Shown here one piece after another: positions 46,681-57,849 of a stretch of 64,000 nucleotides of DNA. Under the pieces are notes generated by a model. It was not told the DNA's origin, did not search any database, and worked only from the letters and a program-made list of their open reading frames with translations. Both the position numbers and the translations under genes were made by a program. The stretch's first letter is position 1, and the number at the start of each line of letters is the position of its first letter. Origin of the DNA: Delphinapterus leucas (taxonomy: Eukaryota > Chordata > Mammalia > Artiodactyla > Monodontidae); NCBI RefSeq assembly GCF_002288925.2, contig NW_022098036.1, positions 40,582,614 through 40,646,613 of the forward strand, written 5' to 3'.

Positions 46681-47232
46681 AAGATTAGGAACATGATAAA
46701 GGTGCCCACTATTACTACTTCTGTTCTACATAGTACTAGAAATCCTACTCAGAGCAATTAGGCAGAAAAAAAATAAAAAGCATGAAAATCAGAAAGGAAG
46801 AAGTACAACTGTCACTACTTGCTGATGGCATGATATATGTAGAAAACCCTCAAGACCCTACCAAAAAACTGTTAGAACTGATAAATGCATTCAGTTAAGT
46901 TGCAAGATACAAAAGCAATATACAAAATAAAAAGGGTTGTGTTTCTAACAAACTATCAGAAATAGAAATTAAGAAGACAGACAATCCCATTTACAATTGT
47001 ATTAAATAATAAAATACCTAGGAATAAATTTAACTGAGGTGGTAAAAGACCTGTACTCTGAAAACTATAAGATGTTGACTAAAAAAATTGAAGAAGACAT
47101 AAATAAGTGGAAAGTTATTCCATACTCATGGAAAAATTAATAAGGTGTTAATATGGATACTCTTTAAAGCAATCTACAGATTGAAGGCAATCCCTATCGA
47201 AATTTAAATGGTATTTTTCACAGGTATAGAAC

Positions 47233-47512
47233 ACATTTTTTTTAACATCTTTATTGGAGTATAATTGCTTTACAATGGTGTGCTAGTTTCTGCTTTATAA
47301 CAAAGTGAATCAGTTATACATATACATATGTTCCCATATCTCTTCCCTCTTGCGTCTCCCTCCCTCCCACCCTCCCTATCCTACCCCACTAGGTGGTCAT
47401 AAACCACCGATCTGATCTCCCTGTGCTGTGCGGCTGCTTCCCACTAGCTATCTATTTTATGTTTGGTAGTGTATATATGTCCATGCCACTCTCTCACTTT
47501 CAGAACAAACAA
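47233..47512 (-). mobile_element. Young 5'-truncated L1 tail nested in L1-B, inverted
   Basis: An antisense L1 3' UTR beginning with oligo(T) at 47233 and 'aacatctttattggagtata', through the C-rich complement of the G-run (47346-47392) to 'ccatgccactctctcactttc'. It is the same young subfamily as 40095-40285 but longer (about 280 bp). A short 'agaaca' on both sides may be the TSD. Confidence 0.92.
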
Positions 47513-48603
47513 GTTTTAAAATGTGTAGGGAACCACAAAAAAAAAAAAGCCAAATAGCCAAACCAATCTTGAGAAAGAAGAACACATCTGGGGGGTATCA
47601 CACACCCTGATTTCAAAGTGTATTGCAAAGCTTTAGTAATCAAAACAGTATGGTATTGGCATAGAAACAAACACAAAAATCAATATAATGCAGTAGAGAA
47701 CACAGAAATAAATCCACACATAGGGTCAATTAATTTATGACAAAGAAGCCAAGAATATACCATGGAGAAAGAACAGTCTCTTCAATAAATTGTGCTGGGA
47801 AAATGGATAGCCACATGGAAAAGAATGAATCTAGATGACTCTCTTACACCATACAGAAAAATTGCCTCTAAATGGATTCAATACTTGAATGTAAGACCTG
47901 AAGTCATAAAACTCCTAGAGGAAAACATTGGTGGTAAACTCCTTGACATTAGTCATGAAAACAAAGGAGACAAAAACAAAAATAAACAAGTGGGACTACA
48001 TCAAACTAAAATTCTTCTGCACAGCAAAGGAAGCCCTCAACAAAATGAAAGGCAACATATGGAATGGAGAAACATTTGCAAACCATATGCCTGATAGAGG
48101 GTTGATATGTAAAATACATACAGAACTTCTACAACTCAGTATTAAAAAGAAAACAAATCTGATTAAACTTTGGGCAGAGGTTATGAATGGACATTTTTGG
48201 ACAAATACAGATAGCCAAGAGGTGCATGAAAAGATATTCAACATGGCTAATCATCAGGAAATGCAAATCAAAACCACAATGAGATATCACATCACACCTG
48301 TTAGAGTGGCTAATATCAAAAAGACAAAAAAATAACAAGTGTTGGTGAGGATGTGGAGAAAAGGGAATTCTTGTGCACTGTTGGTGGCAATTTAAATTGG
48401 GGCATCTGCTATGGAAAACAGTATGAAAGTTCCTCAAAAAATTAAAAATAGAAATACCATATAATCAGCATTCCTCTTCTGGGTACTTAATCTGAAGAAA
48501 AGGAAAACTTGAAAAATTTTATGCATCCCCAAGTTTATTGCAGCATTATTTACAATAGCCAAGATATGAAGCAATCTTAATGTTCATCTGTGGTTGAATG
48601 GAT

Positions 48604-48631
48604 ACACACACACACACACACACACACACAC
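48604..48631. repeat. (AC)n microsatellite inside L1-B
   Basis: About 14 AC units between 'gttgaatggatac' and 'caaaatattggtcagcc', the same L1 site as the tracts in L1-H and L1-D. Confidence 0.95.
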
Positions 48632-49168
48632 CAAAATATTGGTCAGCCATAGAAAAGAAGGAAATCTTGCCATTTGTGACCACATGGATGGACCTGAGGG
48701 AATTATGCTAAGTGAAATAAATCAGACAAGGAAAGACAAATACACATGATCTCACTTACATGTGGAATCTAAAAAAGAACAAAATAAAAAAGGACAACCA
48801 AGCTCACAAATACAGAGAACAGAATGGTGGTTTCCAGAGGTGGGCGTAGGGAGTGGGTGAAATCTGTGAAGAGTATAAAATGGTATGAACTTCTAGCTAT
48901 AAAATAAATAAGTCATGGGAATGTACTGTACAGCTAGTGACTATAATTAACAGCACTATGTTGCATATTTGAAAGTTGCTGCAAGAGTAGATCTTAAAAG
49001 TTCTCATCACAAGAAAAGAAAATTTGTTAGCTATATTGTGACAGATGTTTACTAAACTTACTATGGTGATACACAATATATACAAATATAGAATCATTGA
49101 TATAATGATATAAACTGAAACTAATGTAATGTCAATTACACCCCAAGTTAAAATAAATAAAAATAAAA

Positions 49169-50494
49169 GCCAGTAACAAAACCATATAAATAATAAATGG
49201 TAACTATTATTATTCTCTAAATTTTGTGATTCTTCTGACAATAATTAGACTCCAACATCTTTACAGACCCTAATTTACTATGTTTCTATATTCTGATAAA
49301 GTAAATTTTTCATAAGCATTAATTAATAATATATCTGCATACCAATATGGAAACATAAATATAGCAAATGAAACATGAAAGGAAAAGATAATTATACATT
49401 TAACACCAAAATTATGTGGCTGTACATTTTCCCAGAGGAAATAGAAAGATTTATATGAAATGGATTTAATAAGATTTTCACATGGAAGAATTTTGTATGG
49501 TGTTTTGAAGGGAAGGTAGAGGAATGAATTTGCAGAAGAGGAAGACAAAAAAGGGTTTTATTAGGGCTTGTAGGCAGGGAAAATACATTTTGTTGGCTAG
49601 ATAAAAACTTGGGTCAGAGCTTGTAATTATATGCCCGAGTACTGTAAGTTTATATACTTGCTTAACATGTAACATTTGACTGAAATGCTATATGCATTCT
49701 ATGCTTTCATAATTTTTTTATAATTATTTTTATCCCTCTTGACAGGTTCTTTCCTGGTTGACACAATCTGTTTAAGAGCTAATTTTCTGTTTTTAGGAAA
49801 CAAACCAAGAAATTCCAACTCTAAACAATAATGTAGAATTATAGTTGTCTTTGTTGAAAGTTGAAGCTGAAATTAGCTTTTCAGCCTTTCTGATTTTCAT
49901 TTGCTTTTCACTGTGCTCTTGGGGGGGCACCCATGCATTCATATTACAAAAGTCTGTCAAGATTTTGAGGAGAGTTTATATGCCAATTTTGGACTTCCAT
50001 TCCCTGAATATCTTCCTTTCTGAGCATTTTCCTCCTAAATTTCCACCCTCTGGAAGCCCCAAATTCTTTCCTCTGATGCCTCAAGTCAAAAAGTCTGGAG
50101 TTTTCTGCTTGAGTTTAGCTGACCCACTCCATGTGGACTAAGGAGTGCCCTCCAAACCACATAAATATAGCTATCGCCTCTTTTGTTTCCTTATTTCAAG
50201 GGTCAAATCGACTCCAGTTTCTGCCAGACTTTAGTTGCTCTCCAGTGCCTTCAAGTAGTTGACTTTTAAAATATTTCATCTGGAGTTGTTATCAGAGAGA
50301 AGTTTAGTCTGATATAACCTATTCTTTTATTACCAGAAGCTGGAATGATTTTTAACTTTGAAGATATACAGTTGCCTTCTGAATTCTATTTTTGCTAATG
50401 AGCAATACACTTCAGTCTAATTATCATTTTTATAGGTAAGTTCTGATTGCTTTTTAATTACTCTCATTTTCATTGGTTTTCTTCAATTTCCCTG

Positions 50495-50495
<1 letters not shown>
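49169..50495. other. No gene recognised; possible old L1-leader-like piece
   Basis: Mostly unique. The stretch 49840-50350 ('ctccagtgccttcaagtag', 'gttatcagagagaagttta', 'ttattaccagaagctggaa') vaguely resembles the antisense 5' leader of old L1M elements, but I cannot confirm it. The 98-residue plus frame at 49845-50141 has no recognised domain. Confidence 0.4.

Positions 50496-50496
<1 letters not shown>

Positions 50497-50584
<88 letters not shown>
50497..50584. repeat. Compound (GT)n(GA)n microsatellite
   Basis: (GT)17 at 50497-50530 followed directly by (GA)27 at 50531-50584, both essentially perfect. This is a strong candidate for length polymorphism. Confidence 0.98.
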
Positions 50585-50586
<2 letters not shown>

Positions 50587-50699
50587 TATGATTCAGTATA
50601 CTGCTTCAATCTCAGAACTCATTTCTTAATTCTTCAATGTTCTTAATTTTTCCTTTGAATGTAATCTCTCCTAATTTTCACTGTTACCTATTTTTGGAT

Positions 50700-51280
50700 C
50701 GAATTTCTGGCATTGCCTTATTAATAGGTCTCAAAACTTCTACCTTCCTTCCCTCAATGGTCCATTCCCAATATACCAGCTGGAATGATCCTTTAACATA
50801 AATCAGGTCTCAGATCTCATTCCTTTGCTTTTCAAGACCCACAAATGTCTCCATAAATGACTGAATCCCTTTATAATTCTTACAGTTCCTTACAATATGT
50901 GGTATCTGACCCCATATCCTAGTCCTGTTTCTCACAATAGCTTAAATCCTACCTCCTTGCTCTTTGTTGGACATACTATATATGCTCCTAACATAGGGTG
51001 AATGCTCTAGTTCTTCTTTCTGCCTGGATATGGCTCTAATAGCTATCCATTTGACTAAATTCCTTAGTCCTTTCAGTATTTTTTTTCACATTTCCTCTTC
51101 TCAGTGAGTCCTCTCCTGAACACCCTATTTGGTACTGTAATTGGCTCCCACTCTCACACCTGGTTAGGATGTAACTTCACAAGGATGAGACTATGTTTTG
51201 TTCACAGATGTATCCCAAGTGCTTTGGATGGAGGCTGTCACATAGGATATAAATATTTATTGAATGAATGAATGTGTGAC
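50700..51280 (+). mobile_element. L2 LINE 3' end
   Basis: Plus-strand L2 in canonical order: 'agctggaatgatcctttaac', 'aaatcaggtctcagatctc', 'tctttctgcctggatatg', 'cagtgagtcctctcctgaa', 'gatgtaacttcacaaggatg' and the diagnostic end 'tatttattgaatgaatgaat'. Confidence 0.88.
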
Positions 51281-51284
51281 AGTT

Positions 51285-52190
51285 CTCATCAATCTATCCA
51301 TCATGTCTCTTTACTATTCTTTTATAGTTTTCATACCTATCTGTTTTGCATTCTGGATGATTCCCAAAACTATCTACTGATGGTCTAATTCTCTCTTCCC
51401 CTGATCTATCTGTTGCTTATATTATCTTAATTAAGAGACCTAAAATATGTATAACTATTTTTACAGCAAGATTTTCTTTTGTTTTTTCCTTCATGTTTTA
51501 TTGATACTTTATGTTACTGCCTTTCATTTCTATATCTGTTATTTCTTCTTGTGGATATTAAATATAGTTTAAAAAGTTACCTTTCAAACTATTTTATTAT
51601 GTTTAGTTCTTGATGTGAGAATTATTCTCCTTATTTTTTCTGAAGTGTTTCTTCTTAATAGTAGTATTCTTCATTATATGGCAATTTTTGAATGTGAATT
51701 TCTTCAAAGGGGTTATTTTCTATGGAATCACTATGGTTTCTGTGTTCTAGTGGCATTTTTATCACCCCTATATGATTGTGTTTATTTGCTACTGCCAGGA
51801 TTCTGTGTATTTCCTCCATTGCTGAACTACTTTTAAATGAATACATTTGCTCGGAATAACTTAAAAATACCTACTAGCTTTAAACAAGCATGAAAGACCG
51901 TTTCTCTTTTAAAATTCTTTCTCCTTTAAAATTCTATCTCTGATCCTGAGGGTATGCCAAGTTCCACTGGCACCATAACTTTATAGGTTCAGTCTACTAA
52001 ATTTTCTCACTTTGTCTACCTAATTCTATTCCTACCTGACACTTGACAATTTGTTTCTTGGTTTTACTTTCAGCTGTTATTTTAAAAATACATTTTATTT
52101 TATTAAATATTTATATGTATTTGAAGCTTGAGGAGAACTCTTGTCATCAAATGCATGTAAAAATTCTCTTTATAGTAAGTCACCTATTTG
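51285..52190. other. No gene recognised
   Basis: AT-rich unique-looking DNA. Open frames of 63-73 residues near 51615-51846 overlap on both strands and show no domain. Confidence 0.55.
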
Positions 52191-52194
52191 TTTA

Positions 52195-52450
52195 GCTCCA
52201 TGTAACTTGCAGCCTGCACTACATACCCTTGGCACAATACACTGCAATCACACTAAACTTCTCATTTTCAAAAACATTACAAATATTCTTTCCTTTATGA
52301 ATTTATACATGCACTTTCCTCTTCTTGTAATTGCTTTCTTTAATTATCTTTCTTAAATTCTTCCTGAAAAACTCATATGTATCATTAAACACCAAATGAA
52401 AATTCTCCTCTGTGGAGGCATCACTGAATATCCCAAGTATAGTTAATTGC
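52195..52450 (+). mobile_element. L2 LINE fragment, diverged
   Basis: 'ccatgtaacttgcagcctg', 'cacactaaacttctcatttt', 'acatgcactttcctcttctt' and 'aattctcctctgtggaggca' follow L2 3' order. It is weaker than the copy at 50700. Confidence 0.55.
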
Positions 52451-52661
52451 CCTATATCTGGTATTTATGTGTGTGACCTCTGAATCAAATTGTGTATACC
52501 CGAAGAGTGGAAGAAAAGTGTTATGCTTTGCTACATAACTGCTCATCACAGTTACTCAATAATAAATTTAAAAAATTTAAAATGTAATTAAAAAATATAA
52601 ATCAATGTTTGGAAGCAATATTAGGTCTAGCTCCTCTCCCTTCAAATTTTAACTATTATGG

Positions 52662-52864
52662 GGCTTCCCTGGTGGCACAGTGGTTGAGAGTCCACCTGCC
52701 GATGCAGGGGACACAGGTTCGTGCCCCGGTCCGGGAGGATCCCACATGCCGCGGAGCGGCTGGGCCCATGAGCCATGGCCGCTGAGCCTGCGCGCCCAGA
52801 GCCTGTGCTCCGCAACAGGAGAGGCCACAACAGTGAGAGGCCCACGTACCGCAAAAAAAAAAAA
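52662..52864 (+). mobile_element. Young short-form CHR SINE
   Basis: About 200 bp, the cleanest SINE in the window: 'ggcttccctggtggcacagt' head, A box near 52673-52683 (tggcacagtgg), B box 52716-52726 (ggttcgtgccc), end 'gtgagaggcccacgtaccgc' and A(12). The TSD 'tttaactattatgg' is at 52648-52661 and 52865-52878. The high match to the short-form pattern suggests a recent cetacean insertion. Confidence 0.97.
52673..52726 (+). promoter_or_regulatory. Internal pol III promoter of the SINE (A and B boxes)
   Basis: A-box-like 'tggcacagtgg' and B-box-like 'ggttcgtgccc', separated as in tRNA genes. The family is transcribed by RNA polymerase III; transcription of this copy is inferred only. Confidence 0.75.
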
Positions 52865-52878
52865 TTTAACTATTATGG

Positions 52879-54526
52879 ACTATAATGAAGTTCTAAGAAA
52901 GAATGTTCTCTGGTATGTTCTAGCTGTTGCCATGTTTGCCTTTCTCTTTATGAAACTTGTAAGTATGTATTAGTCTTATATGAACTAACTCAAACATTAA
53001 AGATTTTTATATCTCCTCAAAACTAGAGAAAAGAGATAGTTACTTATTACCTTTATACTTGCCATGTACTGTACAAATACATTCAATAAAATCACAACTC
53101 TAATTTTATCCCCTGCTTCTTATATTTCCATATTAGCAAAATTAAGTGGATGCTTAAAAAAATCACAAAATTTTAAATTTGAATGCAATTTAAATTCATA
53201 GAATTAGTAAAGATTACCCTCAAATATAGAGGTATGGTATATAGATAACCAGTTTCAAGTAACAGGAAAACCAAGCTCTTTTTTATTTTAAATACAAAGA
53301 TACTGGCTACCTTCTCCAGTGATAAATTTGATTCATGGGGAAAGTTAACTTCACCTTAAATTGATCTCCTGCTCCAGATGACTAACGAAATACTGTACCT
53401 AGGTACAACATGTTTTAAGAATTATTCCTAGGCAACCAATGTAAGTGCACATTTCATTTCACATAGTAAACCCAGAGTTTAAAGGGAAGACTTTTGATTG
53501 GGTTAGACATATCTCAATGTATAATATCATACACATAATAAAGACTGACATGTAGACTAGTGAATGATGAAAAAGGGTTATATCTACTGTGTACCCAAGC
53601 ATTTCCATAGAGTAACATCAACTTAAATATCTATACATGGACATTTTAATTTTTCAGTTTATGAAAATGACTAATATTTAATTTCTTATCAATTAAAAGC
53701 CATCAAATATCTATATATGTTTTTCACATATAGTCAAATCGCCACATATGTGTGTTTGTTTGTATACATATATAAATATAAATTATATACACATAGACAC
53801 ACAGAGTGACACCAATTACTCAGTCGTGGGAAGGAGGAGAAACAAATGTGGCCTTTTCCTATCCACTTCCAAACAGATTCACAGGCTTATCACCACTGTG
53901 GGAAAGTGAGATGTTAGACTGTCTTTTAGTCCAGCTTGGAGCATATGCATGGGGCTTTCTCCCCAGGGCACTGTGTCAGAACCTAGAGATAAGTGTCAGA
54001 GAAGACAGAGAAAATACCAGAAAGCTGAAGATACTGGGAAGAGGTTGGACTACAGAGATCTTTGAAGCTGTGAGCAAAGGTTGACATAAGCTCTACTAAA
54101 GGCCACCGTTTACTCTGGTTCCTAAGAGGCCAAGAGAGATTTGAATGGATGTATTGAATTCTCCATATGAATGGGAATTACTGAAAGTCAAAGAGTAGCG
54201 AAAGGAGTAGTAAATTCTTTTTCTATTATGATATAAAAAATTTATATATGAAGTCAGTAAAATCAAAGGCAAATAACAGTGAAATAAGGGACTTCAAAAA
54301 ATTAGAGGAAATAGAACAATTAGATTTTGATCAATCAATACTTTTAAAGTAAAAGTGTAGTAAAAACAATACTAATAAAAAACTTTAAACACATAGGATG
54401 GTAGGAATAAATTTATAGTGTATCATTTCATGACATGTGAAAGGCTGGAATTTTCTTACTAACGGGAGAAGTTACATTGCATTAGTAAACAAAATGCAGT
54501 TCTCTACTGTTACAAAGAAAACACTT
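52879..54526. other. No gene recognised
   Basis: Unique-looking, AT-rich. A TA/CA-rich stretch lies at 53755-53803. The 92-residue plus frame at 53806-54084 has no recognised domain and no splice context I can support. Confidence 0.5.
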
Positions 54527-54758
54527 AAAACAAGATAGGAGAGAAGAATCAAGATAGCGGAGTAGAAAGACATGGACCTCAGCTCCCCCCACAAATACAT
54601 CAAAAATACATCCACAAATGGAACAATTCTCACAGAACACCTACTGAACACTAGCAGAAGACTTCAAACACCTGAAAGGACAAGAAAGATCTCCACATAA
54701 CTGGTAGGATGAAAGGAAAAAAACAAAAAGAGGAAGCATGATGGGACCTGCACTTCTG

Positions 54759-55456
54759 TGATAGGGACAGAGTAAAGGGACAAAGTAGGTGATTAAATAG
54801 TTAATCCCACTAGGGGATTGTAAGTAGAGAAAAATGTACCAGATACCCCTGTAAATTAATGATCACTCAGGAAAGCAGGTTTGCTTAACCACAAAACCAA
54901 GCAGGCTTGCTTAGCAATAAAACCATGCAACAGAAGCATGAGACATGCCCCAAAACAATAAAACAGTGGTAAAATGAGACTCACATCCTGCCCAGCAAGG
55001 TCAGTAAGTTCATTATCCCTAGGACTCACTCCTCTGCATTCACTAAAAACAAAAATATAAGGAAAGGGCGACATGATGAAACCTGAGATGATTTACCATA
55101 TTTTAGTATATGTTACCACCTTTTTGCTCATCTTCATTGTGCCATGACAGTCCCAGTTTGACCATGTAGGGGCAAGAAAACTCCCCTGCCTGGTGTGAAA
55201 GAGGAACTGATGATGGAAGCTTGAGGTCTGCTTAAGAATGAGGAAGAAGGTAGTCTTGTCCCCCTTCCCGCTTTTCCTTTGATTATAAAACTGTAGCCCA
55301 ATAAGTTCTTGGCATGGCACCCTCTTGCCCACCCACTTGTAAGCCTCATAAGCGTCCTATTCTAAAAAATCACTTCTTATCTATCACTTTGCCTCTCTCT
55401 GAATTCTTTCTGTGCTGAGACATAAAGAACCAGAGCTCCTCCTCCCCTGAGACACA
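54759..55456 (+). mobile_element. Solo LTR of an endogenous retrovirus (class I-like)
   Basis: 698 bp starting TG and ending CA, inserted in the L1-F leader. The flanks are 'cttctg' (54753-54758) and 'tttctg' (55457-55462), a 6-base target duplication with one mismatch. It contains a TATA box (ttataaaa, 55283-55290), followed about 90 bases later by an AATAAA-like 'tctaaaaaatca' and then a U5-like 'ttgcctctctctgaattct'. No internal viral genes remain, so it is a recombination product. Class I (gammaretrovirus-like) is inferred from length and layout; the family is not named. The strand is set by the TATA/poly(A) order. Confidence 0.8.
55283..55290 (+). promoter_or_regulatory. TATA box of the solo LTR
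   Basis: 'ttataaaa' at the U3/R position of the LTR. The spacing to the downstream R/U5-like words is typical. Present-day activity is unknown. Confidence 0.6.
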
Positions 55457-56984
55457 TTTCTGCAGTTTCACCTGGGAGGGAGCTGAAAAAGAGGAAAGGT
55501 TCCTACACCCTGGCAAGTTGTCTCGCCAGTGGGGAACTCAGCTGGGACCAAAAGGGAGCTTCAGAGGCTGAGAGGAGAGTGCAACAAGTGGTTTGTGGCA
55601 GGCAGAACAGAGAGAGATCTACACAGCCATTTTTGTCCCAGCCTGAGAGACACATGTGCTGGTACGGGGAGAGGCTGGGTGCTGGAACTCGGGGTTTAGA
55701 GGACAGACCCAGGGAGAGGATGGGTGTTGACTGTGCAGAGACAGCCTGAAGGGGCGGAGTGTGTGGTACAACAAATGTGAGTGTTCACAGAAGCAGCCCA
55801 GGCCCACCATATAAACAAAGCACCACTGTTGAGTGGCATGTGAAGGGTGGGGCCGCCGTAGCAGCCTCTTCTTCCATGCGCCTGTCCCTGCCTTGCCTCT
55901 GCTGGCTCCAGGAGAGCACACCCCAGCCATCGCCTTGTCATGCTTGTGTGCCCTAGCCACCACCTTGGCCAGCTCCACACCCCTGGCTGCTGCCTTGGTG
56001 GGCTCCCACCTGGGCGGGCTTATGCACCGCAGCCACCATCTCAGGGGGCTCCCGCACCAACTGCCACCTTGGTGGGCCCTGGAAACAGATGCCAGAGGGT
56101 GGCCCACATGCAGAGGTGGGGCTGAAACCACAGCTGAGCCCCAGGAGCCAAGTGACTTAGGAAGCAGGGCTGAAATCTCTCCCCGCAGCTGTGTGAGCCA
56201 CAGATTTACACCTCCGCAGCCAGCTTTGTAAATTCAGCACATGTGGGACATCCAAACAGACAGCAGGTGCTGCTGCGGCTGGGAAGGGTCTGGCTTTAGC
56301 AGCTGTGGGCTTTGTGGGCATGTGCACATGGGGACTAGGCCAGGCTAGGGTTTGAGCTGCCTCCATAGCTCCCAGAGTGGGTCCAGATGCACGACTACTG
56401 CAGTCCTGGGACCTGACTTCAGTGGACCTGGCTGGCGGCCTTGTGAAAACAATGTCTGAGGACACCAGGGCCAACTGCTGGCCTTCCGATGGTTGAGGTG
56501 GGGCCAAGGTCAGTGCCAACAACAGTGTACTTTGTAAGCCTGCAAAATGGGTACAAGATGACACGACATAGCACACACACCAGTGAACAGCTCCAGTAGA
56601 GGAATACTCAGTGGCTCCTCTCCCAGTGGGAGCACTCCAATCCTGCCTACCTTGCATCGTATCTCAGAAGCGCAGCTAAGAAACAAATCTAGGGGCTTCT
56701 ACTCCAACAAGTAGGGAGCAGACCCTGTCTCTGACAGGGCAGTGACAACCACAGAGCAAAGAGAAGGCCCCGCTCAATATCCAGTGCAGGCTCTGGTCAC
56801 CGCAACACCAGTCACATTTCCTATCAAGGAAAGGATGGACAGCATGTACTGAGGAAAGAGGTGGCAGCCATCCATACTAAAAACTGCTTTCGCATCAAAA
56901 GATATTAAACCCACACAGGCTACACAGGGATGTTCCCACATAAACATAGTCCTCTAAGACCACAGTAGATAATTGTTTCTCCTA

Positions 56985-57665
56985 AACTCATAGAACAAGA
57001 GAAATATAAATAAAATTAAGAAGCAGAGGAACCACTCCCAATTAAAAGAGCAAAAGAATTCCTCTAAAAGAGCAAACAATGAAACAGACCTCTTCAGTCT
57101 AATAGACACTGAGTTCAAAAAGGAGGTAACAAAAATACTGAAGGAATTAAGAAAGGCTATCAACAGAAATGCAGATGACTGTAAAAAAGAACTAGAAACT
57201 ATAAGGAGGAGCAAAGAAAAATTAGAAAATTTATTTGCAGAGATGAAAGCTGAAGTAAAGGCAATGAAAAGCAGGATGAACAATGCAAAAGAAAGAATAA
57301 GTGATCTGGAAGACAGAATAATGGAAATCACCCAATCAGAACAGCAGACAAGAAGCCAAGTGAAAAAAATTAAAGCAATATAAAAGATATATGGGATAAT
57401 ATAAACTGTGCCAATCTACCCATAATAAGGATTCCAGAAGGAAAAGAAAGAGAAAAGGAGATTGAAAATGTATTTGAAGAAATTATGGCTGAAAACTTCC
57501 CAAACCTAAAGAAGGAAAGAGATATCCAGATACAGGAAGCACATAGGGTTCCAAACCAGATAAACCCAAACTAAACCTACATCAAGACATATTTTAATTA
57601 AAATGGCAAAATTTAAAGATAAAGAGGATTCTAAAGGTAGCAAGAGAAAAACAAGTGTTAATTAC
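56985..57665 (+). pseudogene. L1-F ORF1 remnant, 3'-truncated
   Basis: The coiled-coil N-terminal half is readable at DNA level ('gaattaagaaaggctatcaa', 'gagatgaaagctgaagtaa', 'gtgatctggaagacagaat'), with an A-rich coding strand rich in Lys/Glu codons as in L1 ORF1. A stop follows 'aattaaagcaatat' near 57381, and the RNA-binding half continues in other frames ('attatggctgaaaacttcc', 'gtagcaagagaaaaacaag'). The frame ends at the element end, so the last part of the C-terminal domain is missing. The start is not preserved clearly. Confidence 0.82.
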
Positions 57666-57849
57666 AAAACAAGATAGTAGAAATGTTGCAAGTGAGAAGA
57701 TACAAACCCTTAGCTCTCATGATCTCATTCTTTGTACAATAATTGATAATGTCAGAAGAAGAAATGGTTGAATAATTCATGACACATTGACATCATAGAA
57801 TATTCCATCCATTATACAGAATGACAGAGTGGTATATCACTGACTGTAG

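Larger units (their letters stand above)
45700..48790 (+). pseudogene. L1-B ORF2 remnant with internal deletion
   Basis: Start of endonuclease at 45700-45955, then the SINE. The RT domain resumes near 46390. The active site reads 'LSLLADGM' (GAT GGC at 46824-46829), so the second aspartate is glycine. The same change occurs in L1-G. The C-terminal frames at 47792-48094 ('..RPEVIKLLEENIGGKLLDI') and 47928-48335 ('..KINKWDYIKLKFFC', '..[19 protein letters not shown]') are shifted relative to each other. The inverted L1 tail at 47233-47512 interrupts the thumb region. It is non-functional. Confidence 0.87.
44370..49168 (+). mobile_element. Old LINE-1 copy L1-B with several nested insertions
   Basis: Plus-strand old (L1MB-like) element with a decayed 5' UTR (44370-44800), ORF1 remnant, ORF2 with a large internal deletion, and a 3' UTR ending 'aattacaccccaagttaaa' near 49168. 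Nested inside are a short-form SINE (45084-45345), a long-form SINE (45957-46290), a 45-bp micro-insertion (46636-46680) and an inverted young L1 tail (47233-47512). Just after the second SINE the sequence jumps from the endonuclease to RT, so about 1.5 kb of ORF2 is missing. Confidence 0.88.
54539..57665 (+). mobile_element. L1-F: 5'-complete L1 ending inside ORF1, TSD-flanked
   Basis: Plus-strand L1 that starts at a proper 5' head (54539, 'agaatcaagatagcggagta'), runs through a GC-rich leader and into ORF1, then stops near 57665 in the C-terminal part of ORF1 without ORF2, 3' UTR or a clear poly(A). The 12-base 'aaaacaagatag' lies immediately before the head (54527-54538) and immediately after the end (57666-57677), as a TSD would. 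A solo LTR (54759-55456) sits in the leader. Without the LTR and its duplicated site the element is about 2.4 kb. Confidence 0.82.

Noticed and set aside
52662..52864. tRNA gene, because of A and B boxes
   Set aside because: The boxes belong to a tRNA-derived SINE with a long non-tRNA body and TSD; no cloverleaf with acceptor stem is formed.
53806..54084. 92-residue plus frame as a possible exon
   Set aside because: No recognisable domain and no supportable splice sites; the length is expected by chance.
54759..55456. Complete provirus
   Set aside because: Only one LTR is present, with L1 leader directly on both sides and no internal viral genes.
55619..56657. Two long minus-strand frames (170 and 166 residues)
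   Set aside because: They lie antisense in the GC-rich leader of L1-F; composition alone keeps them open and no domain is visible.
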